Below are positions 17,003 through 25,623 of a stretch of DNA of 55,321 bases, piece by piece. Each line of letters starts with the position of its first letter. Positions within the stretch are counted from its first letter, which is position 1. Both the position numbers and the translations under genes were made by a program. The notes beneath the pieces are model-generated. The model made no database searches. It had not been told where the DNA came from and saw nothing but the letters and a program-made list of their open reading frames with translations. The stretch comes from Solibacillus silvestris_B (GTDB lineage Bacteria; Bacillota; Bacilli; Bacillales_A; Planococcaceae), in the NCBI RefSeq assembly GCF_051967575.1, contig NZ_JBQCJW010000022.1, forward strand, positions 1 to 55,321, in the 5' to 3' direction.

Positions 17003-18817
17003 GAAATATTCTTTTAAAGCAATAATAAAGTTTTGCATATCGTTTTTATTTATATCTCCAATATTTGCAATGCGGAAAGTATTAAGGTTGCCTACTTTGC
17101 CTGGATAAATAGTAAAGCCTTTAGCAAATAGCTCATCATGCATTGTTGTAAAGTCATAGTCTTTGAAATGTGGTTCGTAGATCGCGGTAATAATTTTAGA
17201 TTGATGTTCTAACGGAATAACCCATTGCAAGTTCAAATCTTTTAAACCTTCAATAAGAACTATCCATGATTCGCTATATCGTTTATAACGATTGTTAATA
17301 CCTTCAATTTTAGCATCAACAATAGCTTGCTTTAATGCATAAAATGTCTGTACGGGCGGCGTAAAGCGACTTTGTCCTGTTTTAGTAAAGTAATCATATT
17401 GAGCATATAAATCTAAATAATAGGATTTACGTTTATGATCTCTACACTTAAGGAGTTTTTTTGTATTTGCAATAACAAAGCTAATGCCAGCCATACCCTG
17501 TATATTTTTATTCGAGCTAGCGGCTAGAAAATGAATATTTTGGTTAGGCATGTCGATTGGTAAAGCAGCGTAAGAGCTCATCGCATCAACGATAAATGTT
17601 ATGTCATATTGGTTACATATTTCTCCTACAATATTTAAATCATTTAATAAACCAGTTGTTGTTTCATTCTGAACGATAGCAAGATGTGTAATGTGCTTAT
17701 TGTTTTCCATAAAGTTCCTTAGGTCAGCATAATCTAATGCTTCCGTATAGGATGAATTGAACATTGTATAATTGATTTCGTATGTGTCGCATATTTCCTG
17801 CATACGTTTTCCATACGCACCATTATGGACTATTAGTAGATGGTCATTTATATTTAGTACGGATGTTAATATTGATTCAACTGCAGCTGTCCCAGAGCCA
17901 GGTAAGAGTACTGTAGCATAATCTTCATTATTTGCTACAATTGTAGTTAACTCATCTGCAACGAATTGCATAACATCACCAAAAGCTTCTTCTCGTGGGC
18001 AAATATCAGGTTGAATTTGTGCATATTTAACAGATAATGTTGTTGTTGCTGGTCCCGGATTTAATAAAATTTCTCGTTTTAGTAATTGGTTTAGTAATTG
18101 TAAGCGTGGGAAGATTGTTTGACGTGCAAACATCAGATGTTCCTCATTATCAATTTCGCACCATGTATAATTAGGGATTTTATGAATATAGATATTTTTA
18201 TCTTTTAATGCAACTAAAGCATCTTCATAATCCCACTGTTGACATACAATATCATTCGTATAAATATTATACATATCCTCTAGTAATTTACTAGACAATT
18301 TAGTAATGCCTACAAGTTCGCCATATGACTTCGTTACTTCTGTGATATCTTTTGAAAGTTTCATAAGGCGATTACTACTACTAACTTCGATATATACTTC
18401 ATCATTAGAATGCGTAGGGTCACTTGCCAAAATAATATTAGGTTCTTTATGCCAAATTAATTCACGAATGCCATTGTAATCATAAAGTAAATCAGACTCT
18501 AACAATAGTATATCTTGATCTTTAATATGTGGTTGAACTTGCATCAGTGTCGCAAAACTACCTGTAGTTTTATAATTAGGTGAATATACACATGTAACAC
18601 CTGAAAGTTTGTCTGCTAAATCTTCGTAAAAGTTACTACGATAGCCTGTACCAATTATAATATTAGTGATACCATTTTGTTGAAGCGCTTGAATCGAAAG
18701 TTCGATGAGCGAGGGCACTTCGTTATAAATTTTCACAAAACCTTTAGGGTGGTTATCGGTATATGGGCGTAGGCGACTACCTAAGCCTGCTGCTAATATA
18801 ACGGCTGTTTTTATCAC
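16985..18817 (-). CDS. pntC: Bifunctional AEP cytidylyltransferase / AEP transaminase (PntC-AEPT type)
   Basis: 610 aa in two domains. Residues 1-240 are a nucleotidyltransferase with intact LAAGLGSRLRPYTDNHPKG (8-26), LLLESDLLYD, and a CEID metal motif near the domain end, matching LicC/PntC-type CTP transferases. Residues 250-610 are a class V aminotransferase starting LNPGPATTT. They include FIVDAMSSY and SSNKNIQG, whose Lys binds PLP, as in 2-aminoethylphosphonate:pyruvate transaminase. The predicted reactions are phosphonoacetaldehyde + alanine <-> AEP + pyruvate and AEP + CTP -> CMP-AEP. Start is GTG at 18817 behind AGAGGGA. It is transcribed towards aepY, completing the pathway. This architecture is characterised in Treponema; the assignment here is by domain and motif. 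Confidence 0.88.
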   Translation of the reverse strand: MIKTAVILAAGLGSRLRPYTDNHPKGFVKIYNEVPSLIELSIQALQQNGITNIIIGTGYRSNFYEDLADKLSGVTCVYSPNYKTTGSFATLMQVQPHIKDQDILLLESDLLYDYNGIRELIWHKEPNIILASDPTHSNDEVYIEVSSSNRLMKLSKDITEVTKSYGELVGITKLSSKLLEDMYNIYTNDIVCQQWDYEDALVALKDKNIYIHKIPNYTWCEIDNEEHLMFARQTIFPRLQLLNQLLKREILLNPGPATTTLSVKYAQIQPDICPREEAFGDVMQFVADELTTIVANNEDYATVLLPGSGTAAVESILTSVLNINDHLLIVHNGAYGKRMQEICDTYEINYTMFNSSYTEALDYADLRNFMENNKHITHLAIVQNETTTGLLNDLNIVGEICNQYDITFIVDAMSSYAALPIDMPNQNIHFLAASSNKNIQGMAGISFVIANTKKLLKCRDHKRKSYYLDLYAQYDYFTKTGQSRFTPPVQTFYALKQAIVDAKIEGINNRYKRYSESWIVLIEGLKDLNLQWVIPLEHQSKIITAIYEPHFKDYDFTTMHDELFAKGFTIYPGKVGNLNTFRIANIGDINKNDMQNFIIALKEYFKKISE

Positions 18818-18871
18818 ATTGATTCACTCCCTCTATAAATGTTAATATATCAATGGTTTATGCCACTTTGA

Positions 18872-19705
18872 GTGCCAATAAAGTATTATCCGATACAAAC
18901 ATACAAATATCTTTATTTTCTGATTCTCACCCAAAATTGTAGAAAAGATGAAAAAAGCTGGGCGGGAGATTTCTATCAAACCATCTTCCTTCAAGTAAAT
19001 GAAAATCGATTCCCCATGCTTTACAGCGATACATACAGCCGTCCCAACAAACCAGTCAATATCCTTGTCAGCCTGCTTATTCTCGAGGAATTGCAGGATT
19101 AACAGATGAAGAATTATTGGCTTCTTTCTATTTTAATTACCGTTTCCAATATGTTTTAGGCATTGGAGACTTCGACAAGGAACGCATCTGGATCAACACG
19201 TTGATGAATTTCCGTCAACGTATCGTCAAACATGAGGTCGCAACAGTTCAGGATGTACTGAAAGAAGAGAGGCATAACCTGTCTGCACGATAGGCTGACA
19301 GGATTCAATTAGATAAAGTATGGCGCGTATGGATTCATTCATGTTAAACGACTCTTGTAAAAAAATAACGCGATTAGAATTTGTCTTTGGAGTGGTTCAA
19401 CGATTCGATTCGTTCGAGCCCTAGCTAAACAAGAGCTAACGCCCATTCCAGAGAACTTTTTAAACTACCTAAAAGAAGGTCATGAAAACCAAACCCTGTA
19501 CTATACCAAAAATAGCGAAGCAGGTTCGAAGCTTGAGAAACAGTTCCAAAATGCAGGTGGGCTCTACTACTTTGCCTCCCATTTAAAAGAATGTCAGGAA
19601 ATGGAGGAATTCCAGCTTTTCTCACGACTTTTGAATGAACAATGCATTCAAACAGAGGAAGGCGATCTGATTCCGTTAAAAGGAAAAAAACTTATCTTCA
19701 CATAA
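18872..19705 (+). pseudogene. IS1182-family transposase, N-terminal half, decayed
   Basis: Pieces in several frames read in order as an IS1182-type transposase: SDTYSRPNKPVNILVSLLIL, then after a frame break GLTDEELLASFYF and the segment reading NTLMNFRQRIVKHEV, then KMRMDSFM-like and a segment ending LNEQCIQTEEGDLIP. Frameshifts and stops lie near 19097, 19292 and 19420. The catalytic C-terminal half is missing. It lies between the phosphonate gene start and a pentapeptide gene, marking the edge of the island. Confidence 0.8.
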
Positions 19706-19706
19706 C

Positions 19707-20519
19707 CTAAAACTCCTCCATAATTTTAACCAAGTAACTTATATTCTTAAAACGACTTTTAATTGTATGTGATGCATACTCAAGGCGCTGTGCTACATTT
19801 TGTGGATTATTAAAATGCCATAATAGGGTGTTTAATGTACTTTTAGAAAGCCTTCTATTTTTTCCATCTATAGCATTCTTATGGGTTTGCAATAACCATT
19901 TATTTTTCATTTCTTTTCTTCTAGCATTTTCTTTCAATCTCTCCTTTTTTCCAAGACCTAGTTTCTTTGCTTCTTTCGGCGTTACTCTTTTCATTTCACG
20001 TTTTTGCATTTTACTCAGGTGTTGACTTTTCTTTAAAAACAGAGTGTTTGAATATTTAATATATTTATTTTTTAGTGCCAAATTTAATGCGCATTTTAAT
20101 TCATCTGAATAATCATTTGCGCTGATAGTATTAGAAGGTGTCAAATCTTTAATTGGATTTCGACTGTTTGGATAAAAATATACATTAAATTCTTCATTTT
20201 CTGTAAAAGAACAACTGGTAATATTACAAAAATTAAAAGAAACATTTTTAAAAGTGCAGCTTTTAAATTTAACGCTTATAAAATGACTTTTACTTAGGAA
20301 GCAGTTTTTAAAAGAACAATTAATAAAACTGCAATTTTCGAATCTAGAATCATCTAAATTTGTTTGCTCAAAAATGGTATTAGAAAATAAAACATTATTA
20401 TTCCAAGTTTTAGAAAAATCTTTTCGGCTAAAATTTTTAGATTCATGGATTTTATTTTTATAACTGAAAACTTTGTTCGAATATTTTTTTTTCAGTTCTT
20501 TATAGGTCTTATAATTCAT
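19707..20519 (-). CDS. Pentapeptide-repeat protein with basic C-terminal region
   Basis: 270 aa. Residues about 40-110 contain tandem pentapeptides of the A(D/N)LxF type, here rich in Phe, Cys and Ser (for example FENCSFINCSFKNCF), which fold as a right-handed beta-helix. The C-terminal half is Lys/Arg-rich and helical (KMQKREMKRVTPKEAKKL), unlike classical Qnr proteins, and may bind nucleic acid or membrane. ATG 20519 overlaps the stop of a 37-aa membrane peptide as ATGA and lacks its own SD, so translation is probably coupled. Function unknown. Strongly AT-rich and flanked by IS debris, consistent with recent acquisition. Confidence 0.75.
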   Translation of the reverse strand: MNYKTYKELKKKYSNKVFSYKNKIHESKNFSRKDFSKTWNNNVLFSNTIFEQTNLDDSRFENCSFINCSFKNCFLSKSHFISVKFKSCTFKNVSFNFCNITSCSFTENEEFNVYFYPNSRNPIKDLTPSNTISANDYSDELKCALNLALKNKYIKYSNTLFLKKSQHLSKMQKREMKRVTPKEAKKLGLGKKERLKENARRKEMKNKWLLQTHKNAIDGKNRRLSKSTLNTLLWHFNNPQNVAQRLEYASHTIKSRFKNISYLVKIMEEF

Positions 20520-20629
20520 ATCATGAACACCGCAACCAGGTAAGCAGTTACTACATCGACCTGTAAAAATTGGATGATTAAGAAAACTCCAAAAGATAAA
20601 CAAGTTAGAATATTGCTAATATCTCCCAT
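20516..20629 (-). CDS. Small hydrophobic peptide coupled to the pentapeptide gene
   Basis: 37 aa starting MGDISNILTCLSFGVF, almost entirely hydrophobic after residue 5, consistent with one transmembrane helix. It has a good SD (AGGTGG upstream of the ATG at 20629). Its TGA overlaps the ATG of the pentapeptide gene. Such tiny membrane peptides can be toxins, holin-like proteins or leaders for coupled translation; I cannot assign it further. Confidence 0.5.
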   Translation of the reverse strand: MGDISNILTCLSFGVFLIIQFLQVDVVTAYLVAVFMI

Positions 20630-20693
20630 AGCAACTACCACCTTTCCTATATTCTCTTTTAGCCCTCGTATCCGTCCGTAGACTAAGAATATA

Positions 20694-20721
20694 ATTGTAC
20701 ACACTAGTTGAGGTAGGGCAA
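20694..20721 (-). promoter_or_regulatory. Candidate promoter of the membrane peptide/pentapeptide operon
   Basis: On the minus strand TTGCCC (20721-20716), 16-bp spacer, TACAAT (20699-20694). The start site would be about 60 nt before the small peptide. Confidence 0.4.
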
Positions 20722-20821
20722 TTCAATTGTAGTATACTTCAATCATTTGGTAAAGAAGAGTTTAGGTAAGCGGTTATTACTTGATGGACGGTCTCCGTTA
20801 ACCCAATGTAAAACTTTGCAC

Positions 20822-20872
20822 CGGGTGCACATAATTTTGATACTTCAACTGAAAATTATTTTAGTGCACCCG
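20822..20872. repeat. Long inverted repeat
   Basis: CGGGTGCAC-ATAATTTT (20822-20838) pairs with AAAATTAT (20852-20859) and GTGCACCCG (20864-20872), leaving a 4-nt bulge and a 13-nt loop. No T-run adjoins, so it is not a typical terminator. It lies in decayed DNA between the pentapeptide operon and the Rpn gene and might be a mobile element end. Confidence 0.6.
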
Positions 20873-21238
20873 TACAATTTTGCCAATTGCTCGTAAAATA
20901 GCTATCGGTGAATGACTATCGCACTCATCCATAATTTATTGCGCCGCAATTTATTACCAATTCTACCGTCCTTTAAACCGTTTAAAAAAGCTTTACGTAT
21001 ATGGTAACCTATTCGATGAATTTAGATGATTCAAAATGTACAATTTTAGCCATCTTCACCTTACTGTTGCAAGCCGCAATAGGCGTTTTTATGACGGTTC
21101 TCACCCTAACCCGATTCGTTATTCGTTTCATAGTTTCCCTAGCCTGCCACGCTAGAACCTGCAGAACTTGCAAAGTGCTTCTTTGCTTTTGCAAAATCCC
21201 TTTACTGGCTCAAACTGTCTGAAATTTTTGCGCCATAC

Positions 21239-21244
21239 TATAAT
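21239..21244 (+). promoter_or_regulatory. Candidate -10 box for the Rpn gene
   Basis: Perfect TATAAT 29 bp before the ATG of the Rpn-family gene. No good -35 at 17 bp. Confidence 0.35.
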
Positions 21245-21272
21245 GAAAGAAATAAATTCGAGGTGAGTTCGA

Positions 21273-22292
21273 ATGAATCGTAAAGCATTGAAACGTATCC
21301 CATTGCATAAGTTTTTAGATCTAAAAGTGGATTTTGCTTTCAAACAACTATTCGGCAGTGAACAAAACAAGAACATTACGATCGTCTTTTTAAACGCCAT
21401 ATTAGCACGTACTGGTCGTGATACGATTAAAGAAGTAATGTTTGCCAACCAAGAACTGGGCGGCCAATATTTAGATGATAAGCAATCACGTTTAGATATC
21501 GTCGTCCGCACGCAAAACAATGAACTCATCAATGTGGAAATGCAGCTGTCAAACCAAAACGATATGATGAAGCGCACAGTTTATTATTGGTCTCAGCTAT
21601 TTACAAGTCAGCTCGAAAAGGGCAAGGGCTACCATACATTATTGCCGACCATTACTATTAATATTTGCGATTTTACATTATTCACCGCATCTGAGCATTA
21701 TCATAGCACATATCATATTTATGAAGACCAAACCTTACAGCGACTTGCTGAAAAAGATGATATTTTAGAAATTCACTTCATTGAAATGACGAAATTTATT
21801 AAGGCATGGTATGCGGACGGGCTGAATCCATTCGATGATATTTTAGTTCGCTGGCTGCTGCTGCTGCTGCTCGGAATGATCGATGCGAGAAAACAGAAAG
21901 TGTACGATGACATTTATAAGGAACTGGAGGAATTGGCAATGAAAGATGAGCGACTAATTGAAGCCTTTACCGCCTGGGAGAACTTAAGTCAAACACCGGA
22001 TACAATCATCGCCTATCAATCACACCTGAAAACGATTATTGATGAGGAAGCAAAGTTGGACTACGCGGAATATAAAGGGATTGAAAAGGGGCGGAAAGAA
22101 GGAATTAGGCAAGGGATTAAACAAGGACTGGAGCAAGGATTAGAGCAAGGATTAGAGCAAGGGAAAAAGGCGCAAGCTATTGAATCGGCAAAAGTGTTAA
22201 TTGCGCAAAATATCCCGGATGAAGTAATTCGACAATCAACACAGTTAACAACTGAAGAGATTCATAAATTGAAATCAGAAATAAATGGTTAG
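21273..22292 (+). CDS. Rpn family recombination-promoting nuclease / putative transposase
   Basis: 339 aa PD-(D/E)XK-fold protein. The N-terminal segment LDLKVDFAFKQLFGSEQNK is the family signature. The nuclease core is SRLDIVV followed by NVEMQL, giving the D and the E-x-Q of the PD-(D/E)XK site. Residues about 268-300 are Gln/Gly/Glu-rich repeats (QGLEQG repeated) encoded by a 12-bp tandem repeat, a typical length-variable C-terminal tail. SD is GAGGTGAG. E. coli relatives are DNases that stimulate RecA-independent recombination; some are phage-defence toxins. It is alone, with its own terminator, among IS debris. Confidence 0.9.
   Translation: MNRKALKRIPLHKFLDLKVDFAFKQLFGSEQNKNITIVFLNAILARTGRDTIKEVMFANQELGGQYLDDKQSRLDIVVRTQNNELINVEMQLSNQNDMMKRTVYYWSQLFTSQLEKGKGYHTLLPTITINICDFTLFTASEHYHSTYHIYEDQTLQRLAEKDDILEIHFIEMTKFIKAWYADGLNPFDDILVRWLLLLLLGMIDARKQKVYDDIYKELEELAMKDERLIEAFTAWENLSQTPDTIIAYQSHLKTIIDEEAKLDYAEYKGIEKGRKEGIRQGIKQGLEQGLEQGLEQGKKAQAIESAKVLIAQNIPDEVIRQSTQLTTEEIHKLKSEING
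22105..22164 (+). repeat. In-frame 12-bp tandem repeat in the Rpn gene
   Basis: Repeats of CAAGGATTAGAG and close variants encode (Q-G-L-E)n. This slippage-prone tract may vary in copy number between strains. Confidence 0.75.
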
Positions 22293-22381
22293 TGATCGGC
22301 AGGAATCCCCAACTCTAAGTAAAGCATAGGTTCGGGTATTTCAAGAAATGATTGATAAAAACTGTATAATGACTTCAATCC

Positions 22382-22415
22382 AGCCCCTCATGCTGCTGAC
22401 AAGGAGGGGCTTTTT
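22382..22415 (+). terminator. Terminator of the Rpn gene
   Basis: AGCCCCTC (22382-22389) pairs with GAGGGGCT (22404-22411), followed by TTTT. Confidence 0.8.
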
Positions 22416-22728
22416 GCATGAGATGCCATGTTTCGGATTACTCATAACATTCAACATGGAAAATTAACGATTCGTACTGCACTTCGCTCAATATAAAAAG
22501 GCGCCTATAGTAAGGCTATTGCTCGTAAAGCTTTGCCGGTATTGGATGAGCAATGGCAATAAAGTACACGCCCGGCCCCGCTTTATGATCAGCTGGCATT
22601 AAAAGATAGTGGTCATAGCATGAGGCAAATTGAAGATTATACAACCCGAACTGAAGATTAGAAATGGAATTTAGTATTTCCATTCAAACGAAGGAGAAAA
22701 GTCAATTCCCCTTATTTTCTAGAATAAC
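22416..22728. other. Intergenic DNA before flaG
   Basis: No gene with a start and SD. Short stop-interrupted reading frames suggest old coding DNA, but I recognise no family. Confidence 0.4.
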
Positions 22729-22755
22729 TCAAATTCTCCTTATATTATCCGATAT
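22729..22755 (+). promoter_or_regulatory. Sigma-D-like promoter of the flaG-fliD-fliT-fliS operon
   Basis: TCAA at 22729-22732, 15-bp spacer, TCCGATAT at 22748-22755. The -10 is a strong match to GCCGATAT. The corresponding B. subtilis operon is also sigma-D transcribed. Confidence 0.6.
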
Positions 22756-22796
22756 TTACTGTAATAACGCTTGTAAATTCAAGGAGGATGGGAAAC

Positions 22797-23195
22797 ATGC
22801 GTATTTCAGTAAATGCAAATGTAGATGTAGCGACAACGGCAAAAACAAAAACAATTACTCAAAATGTTGATAAATTGGCGAAGCAGGGAAGCGAAGCGTC
22901 TTATACAACAGCACAAAATTCTGCATCAGTTGAAAAAAGTATCGCTGCACCTCTAGATAATAGTGAGGAAACAAAACAAAAAGTGCAAGAAGCCGTTCAT
23001 ACGATGAATGAAATTTTAGAAGCCAACCACAACGCATCCAAATTTGTTTATCATGAGGGATTAGATCGTTACTATGTATCTGTAGTAAATCGAGACACAG
23101 ACGAAGTGGTAAAAGAAATCCCTCCAAAAAAACTATTGGATGCTTTTTATGAAATGCAGAAGATGGTTGGAATGATTGTCGACGAAAAAATATAG
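22797..23195 (+). CDS. flaG: FlaG family flagellar protein
   Basis: 132 aa; influences filament length in other bacteria. The C-terminal half has the family motif: FVYHEGLDRYYVSVVNRDT followed by EVVKEIPPKKLLDAFYEMQ. I chose ATG 22797, 9 nt after AAGGAGG at 22781-22787; an in-frame ATG at 22788 overlaps that SD. It heads the flaG-fliD-fliT-fliS series, as in B. subtilis (yvyC), though a terminator-like hairpin separates it from fliD. Confidence 0.92.
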   Translation: MRISVNANVDVATTAKTKTITQNVDKLAKQGSEASYTTAQNSASVEKSIAAPLDNSEETKQKVQEAVHTMNEILEANHNASKFVYHEGLDRYYVSVVNRDTDEVVKEIPPKKLLDAFYEMQKMVGMIVDEKI

Positions 23196-23206
23196 CTAGT
23201 TGAAGT

Positions 23207-23240
23207 ACGGAGTCTATCCATCCAATGATAGGCTCCGTTT
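23207..23240 (+). terminator. Hairpin between flaG and fliD
   Basis: ACGGAGTCTATC (23207-23218) / GATAGGCTCCGT (23227-23238), 11 of 12 paired, followed by TTTATTTAT. Probably a partial terminator that sets fliD level. Confidence 0.6.
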
Positions 23241-23343
23241 ATTTATGATTATTTAAAAATAAGGATTTTATATGAAATTATAATATTTGATGTCGATATT
23301 AAGAGTAATAATAGATTTTTGGAATATGAGGAGGAAATAGAAT

Positions 23344-25602
23344 ATGGTAATGCGAATTGGCGGTTTGGCATCAGGTATGGACATTGATGCATTAGTAGAA
23401 AAATTAATGAATGCTGAACGAGCACCGTTAAATAAATTGCAGCAAAAGAAAACAACGTATGAATGGCAGCGTGATGCTTATCGTTCAGTGAATACGAAGT
23501 TAAAAACATTTGATAAGTATATTGCGGATAATTTAGTTTTAAAAACATTAAACTCAAAAGCGGCTACGAGTTCTAACTCTAGTCTTGTAAGTGCAACTGC
23601 AACAGGTTCGGCTTCTGGGACGTTGTCGATTGAAGGGGTCTCACAGCTAGCAACTGCAGCAAAGGCTGTAGGAACGCAACAGCCTGTTACAAGTACGACG
23701 AAGCTTAGTTCATTATTTACCGGGAATATGCCGACGGAGCTAAAATTAGGCTCTATTAATGCCCAAGGGAAATTGGGAGAGGCTGTTTCCATTAACATTG
23801 ATGAAAATACAACAATTGACCAATTTATTAAAAAAGTTAATTCGAGCAGCGCGGGCGTAAGTGCCGTATTTGAAAATGGACAGCTATCGATTACTGCTAA
23901 AAATACTGGGCGAGTAGCCACTGGAGAATCAGCAATCAGCATGGATGCGAAGGCTTCGGAAGTGTTTGGGAAGTTAGGTATTTCAATGAACCCACAGGAT
24001 GTTTCAGGTATTAAAGAAGGACAAAATGCTCGATTTGTTGTGAATGGTATTGCAACGGAGCGTTCATCGAATGCTTTTTCTTTGAATGGTTATAATGTAA
24101 CGCTTACTTCTACATTTAACGAAACGGATACACATAATAAATTTGGAACTAGTGCTATAAAAGTATTAGAAACAGCAAAATCCCAATTAGATATTACTTT
24201 TGATGCTTTAAAAACTGCCTATAATGTTAATTTGGATGGAATTACTTCAAATGAAGACAAATATACAAGTCTTGCAACAGCGTTAAACACGAAAATTGAT
24301 GGTCAAAAAGATGATGTAAAGGATGCAGAAGCAGATTTAAAAACAGCTGGCAATGTATCTTTTGGTACACAAGATGCACAGAACTTCTTAAATATGCTAA
24401 CGGAAGAACAAAAAACAAAATTTCAATCGAAAGCTTTATCAGAAAGTGAGATTACTGCGTTAAACTTAACGGAAGACCAAAAGAATGCTTATGATAGCTT
24501 GACTGATCAAGATAAAAAAAGTTTAACAAAAACTGCTGGAAAGGCTTTTAATTCACTTTCTGCAGATGCAAAGGCAGTTTTGAGTACAATGGCGTATGGC
24601 GATAATTTGGATTCAACGAATTTATCGGACGACGAGAAGACGATTTTATCTAATTTATCTGCAACTGAGCTGTCTGCCGTTAAAAATGTATACGATAAAA
24701 ATGCTCAATTGACTAGTGCAAAACAAGAATTAAAAAATACGACAAATGATTTGAATGGTTTGAATGAAAAATATACAGCACTTCAAACTGCAGAAGCATC
24801 CGTTGCAAACTCTGCGAATGCACCTACACAAAATAATGTAGCGAGTTCTGTAAATTTATCATCCACTACAAACGTAGACGAAATGATGAATAAAATTAAA
24901 GAATTCGTCACAACGTACAACGGTCTGATCAAAGATTTAAATGACCAAACAAAAGAGGCGAAATACCGGGATTATGCCCCGTTAACAGCTGAGCAGAAAA
25001 AGGATATGGAAGAAAACGAAATTAAGCTATGGGAAGAAAAGGCGAAAAGCGGCTTGCTTCGAAATGATTCCTTAATTCGTGATGGTTTAGCAAATATGCG
25101 CTCACTTATTTATCAATCGAATCCTGGATTGGAAGGTTCTAAATACAATACTCTATTTAATATTGGCATTACGACATCGAAAAGCTATAATGACGGCGGA
25201 ACGCTTGAAATTGATGAGGATAAATTAAGAAAAGCGATTGAGGAAGATCCAGATGCAGTAGAGCGATTATTCAAAAATAGCGAAGGCAAAAAAGATGATG
25301 TCGTAACTTATGTAGAAAATGGTGTTACAAAAACGAAAACAGTGGATACACGCGGCTACCTTTACCAGCTGCGTGATTCGATGAAAGCAATGGAAGTTAA
25401 CATCGAGAAAAAAGCAGGCCGTTCTACGATGACGGACGCCCAATATTCAATTGGTAAAAGTCTAATAGACAATGAAAAGCGCATTGATACATGGCAAGCT
25501 AAGTTAAAAAATATCGAAGCCCGCTACTGGAAGCAATTCACGGCAATGGAGACGGCGATTAACAAAGCGAACCAGCAATCTTCAATGTTCATGCAAGGAT
25601 AA
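23344..25602 (+). CDS. fliD: Flagellar hook-associated protein 2 (filament cap)
   Basis: 752 aa, well above the roughly 500 aa of B. subtilis FliD. The FliD N-terminal domain (MRIGGLASGMDIDALVEKLM) assembles the cap. The FliD C-terminal domain at about 500-740 includes NVDEMMNKIKEFVTTYN and GRSTMTDAQYSIGKSL. The extra ~250 residues around 255-500 are Ala/Asp/Ser/Lys-rich helical segments with coiled-coil character and loosely repeated LTEEQK/LTEDQK/LTDQDK units. They would lie on the exposed face of the cap. SD GAGGAGG at 23329-23335; a second ATG at 23350 is also possible. Confidence 0.95.
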   Translation: MVMRIGGLASGMDIDALVEKLMNAERAPLNKLQQKKTTYEWQRDAYRSVNTKLKTFDKYIADNLVLKTLNSKAATSSNSSLVSATATGSASGTLSIEGVSQLATAAKAVGTQQPVTSTTKLSSLFTGNMPTELKLGSINAQGKLGEAVSINIDENTTIDQFIKKVNSSSAGVSAVFENGQLSITAKNTGRVATGESAISMDAKASEVFGKLGISMNPQDVSGIKEGQNARFVVNGIATERSSNAFSLNGYNVTLTSTFNETDTHNKFGTSAIKVLETAKSQLDITFDALKTAYNVNLDGITSNEDKYTSLATALNTKIDGQKDDVKDAEADLKTAGNVSFGTQDAQNFLNMLTEEQKTKFQSKALSESEITALNLTEDQKNAYDSLTDQDKKSLTKTAGKAFNSLSADAKAVLSTMAYGDNLDSTNLSDDEKTILSNLSATELSAVKNVYDKNAQLTSAKQELKNTTNDLNGLNEKYTALQTAEASVANSANAPTQNNVASSVNLSSTTNVDEMMNKIKEFVTTYNGLIKDLNDQTKEAKYRDYAPLTAEQKKDMEENEIKLWEEKAKSGLLRNDSLIRDGLANMRSLIYQSNPGLEGSKYNTLFNIGITTSKSYNDGGTLEIDEDKLRKAIEEDPDAVERLFKNSEGKKDDVVTYVENGVTKTKTVDTRGYLYQLRDSMKAMEVNIEKKAGRSTMTDAQYSIGKSLIDNEKRIDTWQAKLKNIEARYWKQFTAMETAINKANQQSSMFMQG

Positions 25603-25623
25603 TATTTTTCGGGTGGCCTAAAA

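Noticed and set aside
21001..21222. Open frame encoding a hydrophobic, cysteine-rich 73-aa peptide
   Set aside because: No Shine-Dalgarno, an equally long antisense frame, and location in decayed DNA; likely chance.
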